This document shows, piece by piece, positions 32,851 through 41,885 of a stretch of 64,000 nucleotides of DNA. The notes under the pieces are model-generated. The model saw only the letters and a list, made by a program, of their open reading frames with translations. It had not been told where the DNA came from and made no database searches. Made by a program: the position numbers and the translations under genes. The stretch is from Alphaproteobacteria bacterium WMHbin7 (GTDB taxonomy: Bacteria > Pseudomonadota > Alphaproteobacteria > Rhodospirillales > WMHbin7). The stretch's first letter is position 1. Every line of letters starts with the position of its first letter. The DNA is taken from contig PDZW01000003.1 in the NCBI GenBank assembly GCA_002753155.1, positions 61,895-125,894 of the forward strand. Direction: 5' to 3'.

Positions 32851-33477
32851 TCAGCGCGCCCTGGGGCCGGGTGCGCTTTTCGCCGAAGCCGTCTCGATGC
32901 CCGTTTGCAGGGCGGCGGCCTGCGAGGCCTTGGAATTGCCACCCGGCGAGCGCCAGCTTGGAATCAGCTTGTGAACCGGCATCTGGTAGAACAGCAGCGC
33001 GGTTTCCTCGCCAGGATTGCGCTTATCCCACAGACCGGTGTTCGAGATGTGATAGATGCCGACACCCAGACGCGAACGGTCGTCGAAACGATAGGCGAGG
33101 TCGAGGCCCGAGCGGAATTCGATGGGGCTGCCCAGATTCGATTTGGCGCCGCCCCTGGAATAGAAGCCCACCGAGGTGCTGGGGGTGACGACGAAACGGT
33201 TGCCGAAATAGAAATCGATCAGGAAGCCGCCATAGCCGTAGATGGAACCGTCCGAGGTGCCCAGAATGCCGGCATGCGGCTTCAGCAGCCACAGCTTGTA
33301 ATCCGAACGATAAGCCAGATCGAATTCGGCGGCGTGGTTGGCCGGGCGGTTAAAGTCCCACCAGCCGACGCCCATATGGATGAAGTCGGGATCGTCGGCG
33401 GCCAGAGCGGCCTGGCTGGAAAGGGCGACAAGCCCCAGCAGCAAGGCAATCGAACGAACGAGGCGGCGAATTGGCAC
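32851..33477 (-). CDS. PagL-type lipid A 3-O-deacylase (acyloxyacyl hydrolase family)
   Basis: 208 residues from a GTG at 33477 with CTGGAG 5 nt upstream. Signal peptide (1-26, cleaved after AALA), then an outer-membrane beta-barrel with alternating aromatic strands. The catalytic triad is seen in HISNTG (His, Ser) and NPGEE (Glu), near 146-160, the PagL signature. PagL removes the 3-position acyl chain from lipid A and so changes the outer leaflet. The C-terminal 25 residues extend beyond the barrel and are Ala/Ser-rich. It converges with the LG-rich cluster. Confidence 0.88.
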   Translation of the reverse strand: MPIRRLVRSIALLLGLVALSSQAALAADDPDFIHMGVGWWDFNRPANHAAEFDLAYRSDYKLWLLKPHAGILGTSDGSIYGYGGFLIDFYFGNRFVVTPSTSVGFYSRGGAKSNLGSPIEFRSGLDLAYRFDDRSRLGVGIYHISNTGLWDKRNPGEETALLFYQMPVHKLIPSWRSPGGNSKASQAAALQTGIETASAKSAPGPRAR

Positions 33478-33613
33478 GGCTCCAGGTCCCCACAGGAGTT
33501 GAAAGGCGCCAACATCTTAGGGGGTTATGCCGCCAAAGCAAGGCCAAACTAACGAAGTCTTAATATGTTAGGCTCTTTGACGTTAGACGTGGAATTCTAC
33601 CTGCTTCCCGACC

Positions 33614-33707
33614 CGTCATGGCCGGACTTGATCCGGCCATCCACGATTTTCCATCAGGTATATCAAGCCTCAAGACGTGGATGCCCGGCACAAGGCCGGG
33701 CATGACG
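33614..33707. repeat. Dispersed palindromic repeat of alphaproteobacterial type
   Basis: Two 32-bp near-palindromic arms (CGTCATGGCCGG...CATCCACG, and CGTGGATGCCCGG...CATGACG) face each other over 30 bp, forming a large inverted repeat. This class of intergenic element is widespread in alphaproteobacterial genomes. It lies in the otherwise empty gap between the PagL gene and the aminopeptidase gene. Confidence 0.8.
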
Positions 33708-33764
33708 ATTTACTTAGAAACTCGAGAGAATGCTATTCCACATGAAACGTCGAGGAGCCACAAG

Positions 33765-34691
33765 TTAAACCCTTTCGCGCAGCCTCTCAGCCGCTTTCAG
33801 CAAAGCCAGGGTGATCGGGGGGTCGAGGGCGGAATGGCCGCCATCGGGCACCGTTACCAGTTCCGCCTTTGGCCAGGCGGCCTTCAATTCCCAGGCGGCC
33901 AAGGGGGGGCAGATCACGTCATAGCGACCCTGGACCAGGAATCCCGGCAGGTGGCGGATGGCCTCCATCCCCTCCAGCAGGGCGTTCTCAGCCATGAATC
34001 CCCGGTTGATCATGTAATGGGCCTCAAGAAGGGCCATGGACAGGCTGGCCTCGTCGCTGCCCTTGGCATGGGGGATCAGGCGTGAGCAGGCCTCCTCATA
34101 GCGGCACCAGGCGCGGGCCGCCGGGCGGTGGACCGAGGCATCGGGATGGGCCAGTCGTTTGTAATAGGCCATCAGGGGATCGGAACGCTCGGCCTCGGGC
34201 AGAAAATCCAGAAAGGCCCGTTCCGCTTCGGGGAAGAAACGGCCCATGCCCCGCATGAACCAATCGACTTCGGATTGGCGGAACAGAAAAATGCCACGCA
34301 ACACCAGGCCCAATACGCGATCTGGGTGTTTCTGGGCATAGGCCAGCGCCAGGGTGCTGCCCCAGGAACCGCCGAACAGGGCCCAGCGCTCGATGCCCAG
34401 ATGCTCACGCAGCTTTTCGATATCTTCCACCAGATGGGGCGTGGTGTTGTCGGTGATGTCGGCATAGGGGCGCGAACGGCCTGAGCCTCTTTGGTCGAAA
34501 AGAACAATTCTCCAGCGTTCGGAATTGAAGAAGCAGCGGTGAATCTCGCCGCAACCGCCGCCGGGGCCGCCATGCAGGAACAGAATAGCCGGTTGATCCT
34601 TGCGCCCGCATTGTTCCCAGTAAAGGCGGTGTCGGCCATCCACAGGCAGCATGCCGTTCTCATAGGGCTCGATGGCGGGATAGAGATCCAT
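33765..34691 (-). CDS. pip: Prolyl aminopeptidase (proline iminopeptidase)
   Basis: 308 residues from the ATG at 34691, which overlaps the mutL stop (ATGA). It is an alpha/beta hydrolase of peptidase family S33: oxyanion motif HGGPGGGC near 40, DQRGSGRS, nucleophile elbow GGSWGS near 110, Asp in GRYDVICP and His in PDGGHSA. It removes N-terminal proline from peptides in the cytoplasm. Length and motifs match the family. It is the third gene of a pgi-mutL-pip operon with four-base overlaps throughout. Confidence 0.93.
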   Translation of the reverse strand: MDLYPAIEPYENGMLPVDGRHRLYWEQCGRKDQPAILFLHGGPGGGCGEIHRCFFNSERWRIVLFDQRGSGRSRPYADITDNTTPHLVEDIEKLREHLGIERWALFGGSWGSTLALAYAQKHPDRVLGLVLRGIFLFRQSEVDWFMRGMGRFFPEAERAFLDFLPEAERSDPLMAYYKRLAHPDASVHRPAARAWCRYEEACSRLIPHAKGSDEASLSMALLEAHYMINRGFMAENALLEGMEAIRHLPGFLVQGRYDVICPPLAAWELKAAWPKAELVTVPDGGHSALDPPITLALLKAAERLRERV

Positions 34692-36463
34692 CAGCGCCGC
34701 CCGAACAGGCGTTCGATGTCGGCCCGTTTCAGTTCCACCCAGGTCGGCCTGCCATGGCCGCATTGACCGGAATGGGGGGTGGCTTCCATGGCGCGCAGCA
34801 GGGCGTCCATTTCGCCCAAGGAAAGTCTGCGTCCTGCCCGCACGCTGCCGTGGCAGGCCAGACGCGAAACAACGTCGCCCAAGCGGTTTTCAAGCTGACG
34901 CAAATCGCCCCATTCAGCCATGCCCTCGGCCAGATCATGGATAAGGGCGCGCACATCGGTCTGGCCCAGATAGGCTGGCGTTTCCCGCACCAGAACGGCG
35001 GTCGATCCGAAGCCTTCCAGCACTAGGCCCAGCCTAACCAATTCCGGGGCGGCCTCGATCAGTCTGAGACGGCTGGCATCGTCCAACTCGACGATTTCCG
35101 GCACCAAAAGAAGCTGGCGCCTGACCGATCCCTCAGCCAGTTGGGCTTTGAGGCGCTCGAAGACCAGGCGCTCGTGGGCGGCATGCTGATCGACCAGTAC
35201 CAGACCGTCCCTCGATTGGGCGACGATGTAGGTCTCGAACAGTTGCGAGCGGGCGAAAAGCTGGGGCGGAATCTCTGTCGGCATGGCCGATGAGTCATGC
35301 AATGGGGGCGCAGCATCGCTGTTGTGCATGGGCAGACCAAGACCCAGCGGTGCTTGGGCATACACGCCCTCGCGCAGCAGGCCGGGGCTGGTCCGTGCCC
35401 CTTCGTGCCTGAAGGCGCCGAAAGCCTGTTCTGAGGCGGTGCTGGTGGTGCGGTGTCCGGCCGATTGAAGAGCGGCTCGGATGGACGAGACGATCAAACC
35501 GCGCGCAAAGGCGGGATCACGGAAACGCACTTCTGCCTTGGCGGGATGGACATTGACATCCACCTCGCTGGGCGGAACATCCAGGAACAGGGCCACGACG
35601 GCATGGCGGTCATGCGCCATCATGTCCTGATAGGCCCCCCTGAGCGCTCCCAGCAGCAGGCGGTCGCGCACCGGCCTGCCATTGACGAACAGATATTGTC
35701 CCTGCGTGGTGGCGCGTCCGAAGCTGGGCAGACCGGCCAGACCCGAGAGGCGCCAGCCTTCGCGCTGGGCTTCGAGCGGCAGCACATTGTCCAGCACCTC
35801 GCGTCCCAGAACGGCGCCCAGGCGCAGACGCCTGGCTTCGGCCTCGTCCTCGTTCGCTTGAAAGGAGGGCAGATCGAAGCCCTTGCGCCCACCTTCGACC
35901 ATCAGCTTGAAGCCGATCCTGGGATGGGCCAGGGCCAAGCGTTCGAGGACATCGACGATGTGGTCGGTTTCGGTATTGGCCGATTTCAGGAATTTCAGAC
36001 GGGCCGGGGTGGCGTAGAACAATTCGCGCACCTCGACCTTTGTCCCCCTGGACAGCGAGGCGGGCTCGATCTGCCCCTTGGCGCCACCCTCGACACTGAT
36101 TTTCCAGGCATCATCCGACCCAGAGCGGCGGCTTTGAATCTGAAGGCGGGCCACGGAACCGATGCTGGGCAGGGCTTCCCCGCGAAAGCCCAGCGTATGG
36201 ATGTCCATCAGATCGTCATGGGGCAATTTCGAGGTGGCATGGCGCTCGACCGCCAGGGCCAATTCCTCAGCGGTCATGCCGATGCCGTCGTCTTCCACGG
36301 AAATCAGGGTGCGCCCGCCATCGGCGATGGTGACCTCGATGCGCGAAGCTTTCGCATCGATGGCGTTTTCCACCAGTTCCTTGACCGCCGAGGCCGGACG
36401 TTCGACCACCTCGCCTGCGGCGATGCGGTTGACCAGCGTGGGGGGAAGCAGGCGAAGGGTCAT
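34691..36463 (-). CDS. mutL: DNA mismatch repair protein MutL
   Basis: 590 residues from the ATG at 36463, which overlaps the pgi stop. The GHKL ATPase domain has [22 protein letters not shown] and GFRGEAL. The C-terminal domain has [12 protein letters not shown], matching the DQHA(X)2E(X)4E endonuclease motif, plus a CGHGRP metal-site motif near the end. Thus this MutL is of the endonuclease type found in bacteria without MutH, which nicks the new strand during repair. The middle linker (about 340-400) is variable, as usual. Confidence 0.97.
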   Translation of the reverse strand: MTLRLLPPTLVNRIAAGEVVERPASAVKELVENAIDAKASRIEVTIADGGRTLISVEDDGIGMTAEELALAVERHATSKLPHDDLMDIHTLGFRGEALPSIGSVARLQIQSRRSGSDDAWKISVEGGAKGQIEPASLSRGTKVEVRELFYATPARLKFLKSANTETDHIVDVLERLALAHPRIGFKLMVEGGRKGFDLPSFQANEDEAEARRLRLGAVLGREVLDNVLPLEAQREGWRLSGLAGLPSFGRATTQGQYLFVNGRPVRDRLLLGALRGAYQDMMAHDRHAVVALFLDVPPSEVDVNVHPAKAEVRFRDPAFARGLIVSSIRAALQSAGHRTTSTASEQAFGAFRHEGARTSPGLLREGVYAQAPLGLGLPMHNSDAAPPLHDSSAMPTEIPPQLFARSQLFETYIVAQSRDGLVLVDQHAAHERLVFERLKAQLAEGSVRRQLLLVPEIVELDDASRLRLIEAAPELVRLGLVLEGFGSTAVLVRETPAYLGQTDVRALIHDLAEGMAEWGDLRQLENRLGDVVSRLACHGSVRAGRRLSLGEMDALLRAMEATPHSGQCGHGRPTWVELKRADIERLFGRR

Positions 36464-38091
36464 TTTTCGTTTCGCCAGGCCAGCAAGCGGTCCATCAGAC
36501 CCTTGGTCGAGGAGTCCTGACTCTGACCGGGCTGGCCCGCCTTCAACTCGGCCAGGATCGGCTTGGCCAGTTGCTTGCCCAACTCCACGCCCCACTGGTC
36601 GAAGCTGTTGACCCCCCAGATGACGCCCTGCACGAAGACCTTGTGCTCATACATGGCGATCAGGGCGCCCAGTGTCGCGGGCGTCAATTGCTTCATCACG
36701 ATGGTGCTGGTGGGACGGTTGCCGGAAAACTGCTTGTGGGTCAGCAGATCCTCCTCGCCCGGTTTCAATTCCCCCCGCACCTCGGCTTCGGTCTTGCCCA
36801 TCATCAAGGCCTGGGTTTGCGCCAGCGCATTGGCCATCAGCATTAGATGATGCTCGCCCAAGGGATTATGGCTGATGGCGGGCAGGATGAAATCGCAAGG
36901 GACCGGGCGCGTGCCCTGGTGGATCAACTGGTGAAAGGAATGCTGGCCGTTGGTGCCGGGTTCGCCGAACAGAATGGGGCCGGTCTGCCAGGCGCAAGGG
37001 ACACCTTCGCGCGTCACGCTCTTGCCGTTGCTTTCCATATCAAGCTGCTGGAGATAGGCGGGCAGGCGGTGCAGATACTGATCATAGGGCAGCACGGCAT
37101 GGGCGGGAAAGCCCAGGACATTGGCATTCCACACGCCGATCAGGGCCAGCAAAACGGGCAGATTCTTTTCCAAGGGGGCAAGGCGGAAATGCTCGTCCAT
37201 CTCGAAAGCGCCTTCCAACAGATTCTCGAATTCCTCGAAGCCGATGGAAAGGGCGATGGACAGGCCGATGGCTGACCACAGCGAATAACGCCCGCCCACC
37301 CAATCCCAGAATTCGAACATGTTGGCGGGATCGATGCCGAAGGCGGCGACCGCCTCGGTGTTGGTGGACAGGGCCACGAAATGCTGGGCCACGGCTTGCT
37401 TGTTGGGGGCTGCCTTCAGGAACCAGTCCTTGGCGGTGTTGGCATTGGCCAGGGTTTCCTGGGTGGTGAAGGTCTTGGAGGCGATGACGAACAGCGTGGT
37501 GGCGGGATTAAGCGGCTTTAAGACCTCGGCGGCATGGGTGCCATCGACATTCGAGATGAAATGCACCTTCAGGCGCTGGTGGGCATAGGGCTTCAAGGCC
37601 TCGGTCACCATGACGGGCCCCAGGTCCGAGCCGCCGATGCCGATATTGACCACATCGGTCATCATCTGGCCGCCATAGCCCTTCCATTCGCCCGAGCGTA
37701 CGGCATGAGAGAAGGTCATCATCTTTTTCAAAACGGCATCGACCCCGGTCATGACATTCTGTCCATCGACGATAATGGGGCGGTCCTCGCAATTGCGCAG
37801 CGCGATATGCAGCACCGAACGCTTTTCGGTCAGGTTGATGCGCTCGCCTGCGAACATGCGATCCCGCCAGTCTTCCACTCCGCGTTCCTTGGCGAGCTGG
37901 ACCAGCAGTTTCAGCGTCTCGTCGGTGATACGGTTCTTGGAAAGATCGGCCACCAGCCCCGCCGCCTCGAAGGTGAAGCGGGCGGCGCGCCCGGGATCGG
38001 TGGCGAAGGCTTCCCGCAGATGGAAGGATTCTTCGCGGGCGGCATGCGCGAACAGATTTTGCCAGGCCTTTGTGGTGTCGAGTGCGGTCAT
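36460..38091 (-). CDS. pgi: Glucose-6-phosphate isomerase
   Basis: 543 residues, close to the usual length. The signature [13 protein letters not shown] near 150, [16 protein letters not shown] near 266 and [16 protein letters not shown] near 500 are all present, including the catalytic Glu and His regions (NGQHSFHQL). It interconverts glucose-6-phosphate and fructose-6-phosphate in the cytoplasm. First gene of the operon with mutL and pip; the pairing with mutL has no functional explanation. Confidence 0.97.
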   Translation of the reverse strand: MTALDTTKAWQNLFAHAAREESFHLREAFATDPGRAARFTFEAAGLVADLSKNRITDETLKLLVQLAKERGVEDWRDRMFAGERINLTEKRSVLHIALRNCEDRPIIVDGQNVMTGVDAVLKKMMTFSHAVRSGEWKGYGGQMMTDVVNIGIGGSDLGPVMVTEALKPYAHQRLKVHFISNVDGTHAAEVLKPLNPATTLFVIASKTFTTQETLANANTAKDWFLKAAPNKQAVAQHFVALSTNTEAVAAFGIDPANMFEFWDWVGGRYSLWSAIGLSIALSIGFEEFENLLEGAFEMDEHFRLAPLEKNLPVLLALIGVWNANVLGFPAHAVLPYDQYLHRLPAYLQQLDMESNGKSVTREGVPCAWQTGPILFGEPGTNGQHSFHQLIHQGTRPVPCDFILPAISHNPLGEHHLMLMANALAQTQALMMGKTEAEVRGELKPGEEDLLTHKQFSGNRPTSTIVMKQLTPATLGALIAMYEHKVFVQGVIWGVNSFDQWGVELGKQLAKPILAELKAGQPGQSQDSSTKGLMDRLLAWRNEK

Positions 38092-38124
38092 TGAAAAGCC
38101 CCCCGGAAATGTGTGGGGAGGAGT

Positions 38125-39438
38125 TTACAATCCTTTTGGCTGGCCCACCACGATCACGATCAGTTTTTCAGGCGCCATCAGGCGTTTGGCGACTCGGCGG
38201 ACGTCGCCTAGGGTGACCTGTTCCACCAGGGCGTTGCGCTTTTCCAGATAGTCGAGCCCCAGCCGGTCCGACTGCACGGCCACCAGAAGGCCTGCTATAT
38301 TGGGGCTGGAATCGAAGCGCAGCGGGAAGGAGCCGGTCAGAAAGGTCTTGGCGTCGGCCAGTTCCTTGGCCGAGACGCCCTTGCCCTGCATGCGGGCCAG
38401 TTCCCGGCGGATCAGAGAGAGGGATTGGGCAACCTTGGCATTCTCGGTGGCGACCCCGCCCAGCCAGAGGCCGCCATGGTCGAAGGGGTAGAAATAGCTG
38501 TAGACCGAATAGGCCAGCCCGCGCTTCTCGCGCACCTCGACGGTGAGGCGCGACGAGAATCCGCCGCCGCCCAGGATATAGTTCATGACATAGGCGGCAA
38601 ACCAGTCGGGATCGTCGCGTTTGATTCCCTGAAAGGCGAACTGGACCACGCTTTGCGGAATCGGGCGCTTGATCACCAGGGGCTTGATGCCGGGCTGGGG
38701 AGTGCCGACATCCGCCTGGGGCAAGGGTTTTGTGTTTGATCGGGCGGGCAGGGGGGCGAAGGTGGAATCAAGCAGGCGTGACAATTCCTGGGGTGTGATG
38801 TCGCCCACCACGCCGATGATCAGATTATCGCGCCCCAGGCGCCCAAGCGCCGCTCTTAGATCACTCTCGGTAATGGCCCGCACGGTTTCCGGCGTTCCCT
38901 CGTTCTCGCGCCCATAGGCGTGATCAGGCAGGGAGGCGGCGAACAGGGCCTTTGAGGCTATGGAGGCGGGCTCTTCAGAAGATTGGGCCAGGCCGGCTTC
39001 GATCTGACCCTTGACGCGCAAGACGGCTTCGGGCTCGAAATGGGGCTGGCTCAAGGCCAGACGCAGCATCTCGAAGGCCTGTTCGCGGTTGCGCGACAGC
39101 GTGGTCAGGTGGCCCTGCACCATGTCCGCACCTGAGGAAAAAGACAGCTTGATCGAGAGGTCCTCAAGCCTGCGCTGGAAGGCTTGGGAATCGTAAGGCC
39201 CCGCTCCCTCGTCGAGCAGGCCCGCCATCAGGCGTCCCAGTCCTAGCTTGGCCGCGGGATCATGGGCCGAGCCGCTGTCGCGCCAGGCGACTTCCAGGCT
39301 CATGATCGGATTGGCGTGATCTTGAATAAGCCAAGCTTCGATGCCGCCCGGCGTGATCACGCGTTCGGGCGTTACGGCCAGGGCCGGGCGAAAGCTTGCG
39401 GCAAAAAGAAGAAGGGCAAGGCAGATCAGCCGCTTCAT
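38125..39438 (-). CDS. M16 family peptidase-like protein without the zinc motif
   Basis: 437 residues with a signal peptide (1-21). It has the two-lobe M16 fold pattern, with LGRLMAGLLDEGAG where active members have HLLEH, so the HxxEH zinc site is missing and the protein is likely a non-catalytic partner. The later R/Y pair region (GLAYSVYSYFYPF) typical of the substrate-binding half is kept. Its ATG overlaps the stop of the active M16 gene upstream, so both are made together and probably form a periplasmic heterodimer. Confidence 0.9.
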   Translation of the reverse strand: MKRLICLALLLFAASFRPALAVTPERVITPGGIEAWLIQDHANPIMSLEVAWRDSGSAHDPAAKLGLGRLMAGLLDEGAGPYDSQAFQRRLEDLSIKLSFSSGADMVQGHLTTLSRNREQAFEMLRLALSQPHFEPEAVLRVKGQIEAGLAQSSEEPASIASKALFAASLPDHAYGRENEGTPETVRAITESDLRAALGRLGRDNLIIGVVGDITPQELSRLLDSTFAPLPARSNTKPLPQADVGTPQPGIKPLVIKRPIPQSVVQFAFQGIKRDDPDWFAAYVMNYILGGGGFSSRLTVEVREKRGLAYSVYSYFYPFDHGGLWLGGVATENAKVAQSLSLIRRELARMQGKGVSAKELADAKTFLTGSFPLRFDSSPNIAGLLVAVQSDRLGLDYLEKRNALVEQVTLGDVRRVAKRLMAPEKLIVIVVGQPKGL

Positions 39439-40775
39439 GGCTTGGTCTCGCTTAACAACAGCCCCAAGACGGCGCTCTTTTCGACCAGAACGGACTTGAT
39501 GGCGGCATTGACCTCGGCTGCCGTTACGGCGCCGATGCGTTCCGGCCAGGATTCGATATCGTCGATGCTCTGACCGGTGCCCAGCGCGCGTCCCAGCGCG
39601 TAGGAGCCGGTGGAAAGCGAATCCCTGGCATAGACGGCGCCGTCGATCAGGCGGGTCTTGGCGCGCGCCACTTCCTGCTCGCTAACGCCTTCGGCCAGCA
39701 GGCGGGCGATTTCCGCTTCCAAAGCGGCTTCCAGGCGCTCCATCGACACTCCCGGATTGGGCGAGGCGTAAAAGCCGAATTCCGACCAGTCGAAGCTTTC
39801 GGCGTTATAGGAGGCTCCGGCGCTGGCGGCCAGCTTGCTTTTGACCACCAAAGATTCGTAAAGCCGCGAGGTTGCGCCTCCGCTGAGAATCATTTCCAGC
39901 ACTTCCAGCGCGTGCGACTGCTTGAGGGCATCGAGGCGGCGCGAAGGTGCCCGGTATTCCTTGAGAAACAAAGGCTGGCGCACCGCCATGTCCCGCAATT
40001 CAACCCGCTTGGGACCTTTCAGGGGCGGTTCGTCAGGGCGCTTGCGTTCCTGCACATCGCGGGCGGGCAGGGGGCCGTAATATGTTTCAGAAAGTCGCCT
40101 GACCTCGGCCAATGTCACGTCGCCTGCCACGATCAGAATGGCGTTGTTGGGGGCGTACCAAGTTCTGTAGAAGGCCTGAAGATCGGCAGGCTTGATGGCG
40201 CGGATATCCGCCTCCCAGCCGATTACCGGATTGCGGTAGGGATGGCGCTCATACTGGGCGGCCCCCATCTTCTCGCGCAGACGCGCCGCCGGATCATTGT
40301 CGGTACGCGAGCGGCGCTCTTCCAGCACCACCTTGCGCTCGGTCTCGATCAGTTTGGGATCGAGAACCAAATTCGCCATGCGGTCGGCTTCCATCTTCAT
40401 TACCAGTTCCAGCCGGTTTGCCGCGATGTTCTGGTAATAGGCCGTGAAATCGGAGCCGGTAAAGGCGTTGTCGCGCCCGCCATTTCGGGCCACGATTTTC
40501 GAGAACAGGCCGGGGCCGACCGATTTGGTGCCCTTGAACATCAGATGTTCCAAAAGATGCGGCATGCCGGAAAGGCCCGAGGGCGCGTCGGCGTCGCCCA
40601 CCTTGTACCAGACCATGTGGCTGACGATGGGTGAGCGGTGGTTTTCGATCACCACCACCTGAAGCCCGTTGGCGAGCGTAAAGCTTTGCGGATTGAAGAC
40701 GGCAGCATGGCTGACCAGCGGCGTCAGCAGAAGACCAAGAATCAGAAATAGGCGCGGTATCATGGTCATGCCCAT
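39435..40775 (-). CDS. Zinc-dependent M16 family peptidase
   Basis: 446 residues from 40775; in-frame ATGs at 40769 and 40763 are equally possible. Signal peptide, then the inverted zinc motif HLLEH in GMPHLLEHLMFKGTKS near 84-88, with the downstream Glu about 77 residues further on (ERKVVLEERRSRTDND). This is the catalytic partner of the following inactive M16 protein, like pitrilysin/PqqL pairs. It probably degrades peptides in the periplasm. The lspA-DUF3035 genes lie upstream in the same direction. Confidence 0.93.
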   Translation of the reverse strand: MGMTMIPRLFLILGLLLTPLVSHAAVFNPQSFTLANGLQVVVIENHRSPIVSHMVWYKVGDADAPSGLSGMPHLLEHLMFKGTKSVGPGLFSKIVARNGGRDNAFTGSDFTAYYQNIAANRLELVMKMEADRMANLVLDPKLIETERKVVLEERRSRTDNDPAARLREKMGAAQYERHPYRNPVIGWEADIRAIKPADLQAFYRTWYAPNNAILIVAGDVTLAEVRRLSETYYGPLPARDVQERKRPDEPPLKGPKRVELRDMAVRQPLFLKEYRAPSRRLDALKQSHALEVLEMILSGGATSRLYESLVVKSKLAASAGASYNAESFDWSEFGFYASPNPGVSMERLEAALEAEIARLLAEGVSEQEVARAKTRLIDGAVYARDSLSTGSYALGRALGTGQSIDDIESWPERIGAVTAAEVNAAIKSVLVEKSAVLGLLLSETKP

Positions 40776-40809
40776 ATAGGCAGGGGGCTAGGCGAAACCA
40801 AGGGAGGCG

Positions 40810-41391
40810 TCAGTCCCAGATGCCTTCGAATATGGCCTTGTGCTTGCGGGCGATGGTGGGGGTGTCGCCCTCGCCGATCTCCTTGCCCAGCGCCTGATTC
40901 TCGCGAAGCCGCTTGTTTTCCTTGGTGGGGTCAAGCGCTTCGGAATATTCGGCAGGCTTGCCCCAGAACATGATCTTGTCGGTCAGGGGCCTGTCGGCTT
41001 CGGCCAGCTTGGTGCTTTCCTCGTTGACGATGCGCCGGATATTGGGAGCGATCTCGTCGGCGCCAGCCTGCTTCAGCACCGTCATCTCACCCTGGGTGCG
41101 CGCCCCTTTGACCAGGGGCTGGGTCGCCTTCAACTGGGTGCGTCCGCCCAGAATGGCCTGACGGGCCTGCTCGCTGGTCGAGCCTTCCTGCGGGCGCGCC
41201 GTTCCCGGCTGCGGCGGGCGCAGCGAATAATCGGGCGGCAGGCTTAAAGGGGCCCGGTTGACGACGGCGAATTCATCGGGTGGACTTTTGTCCAGACCGA
41301 TCTGGCGACGTGCCTCGCCGCAACCGGCGACGGCCAGAACAAGACCGGCGGCCAGGAAAAAGCGGGCACAAGAGGAGCGTTGGTTCATCAT
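40810..41391 (-). CDS. DUF3035 lipoprotein (possibly BAM-complex associated)
   Basis: 193 residues with a lipoprotein signal (LAVAGCGEARR, Cys near 24). The mature part has the DUF3035 pattern DEFAVVNRAPLSLPPDYSLRPP, followed by Pro-rich and helical regions. Members occur in alphaproteobacteria and some are annotated as an outer-membrane assembly subunit (BamF); I could not confirm that name. The ATG overlaps the lspA stop. Being encoded right after the lipoprotein signal peptidase fits a lipoprotein product. Confidence 0.85.
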   Translation of the reverse strand: MMNQRSSCARFFLAAGLVLAVAGCGEARRQIGLDKSPPDEFAVVNRAPLSLPPDYSLRPPQPGTARPQEGSTSEQARQAILGGRTQLKATQPLVKGARTQGEMTVLKQAGADEIAPNIRRIVNEESTKLAEADRPLTDKIMFWGKPAEYSEALDPTKENKRLRENQALGKEIGEGDTPTIARKHKAIFEGIWD

Positions 41392-41885
41392 GGTCCCCCT
41401 GTTTTAGGCGATTCCTTGCCTCTAAACAAGGCATCCCAGATCAGCATGACGGCGCCTATGGAAATTCCCGAATCTGCAAGGTTGAAGGCAGGCCAGTAAA
41501 ATTCACCTAAATGGAAGTAGAGGAAGTCGGCCACGGCGCCAAAGCGTATCCGGTCGATGACATTGCCGATGGCACCTCCGATGATCAGGCCAAGGCTGGA
41601 GGGAATCCACCAACCCTCTGATTTTCTGAGCCAATTGACCAGAAAGCCCGAGATGACCAAGGCCAGGGCGGAGAGCAACGGGGCGTTCCAGGGGGACTCC
41701 TGGTTCAGCATGCCAAAGCTGACCCCCTTGTTCCAGGCCATGACGATATCAAGGAACGGCCCTATCGGAAGCAGGCGCGGCGGGTTCATCACAAGCTCGA
41801 TGATCAGCCATTTGCTGATCTGGTCAAGAACCAGGACCAGGGCGGCAATGCCAAGACCCAGGCGCAAAGGCGGGCGGATCGTCAT
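41388..41885 (-). CDS. lspA: Lipoprotein signal peptidase II
   Basis: 165 residues from the ATG at 41885, overlapping the ileS stop. Four membrane helices and the two catalytic Asp motifs are present: GGAIGNVIDRIRFGAVADF (Asp near 118) and FNLADSGISIGA (Asp near 137). It cleaves signal peptides of diacylated prolipoproteins at the inner membrane. The ileS-lspA order is common in bacteria. Confidence 0.97.
   Translation of the reverse strand: MTIRPPLRLGLGIAALVLVLDQISKWLIIELVMNPPRLLPIGPFLDIVMAWNKGVSFGMLNQESPWNAPLLSALALVISGFLVNWLRKSEGWWIPSSLGLIIGGAIGNVIDRIRFGAVADFLYFHLGEFYWPAFNLADSGISIGAVMLIWDALFRGKESPKTGGP

Noticed and set aside
32715..33552. Rightward frames of 242 and 105 codons near 33 kb
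   Set aside because: Antisense to the PagL-type gene, which has a signal peptide and the catalytic motif.
35453..36520. Rightward frame of 355 codons
   Set aside because: It is antisense to mutL, whose motifs (GFRGEAL, DQHA) are certain; the frame has no family features.
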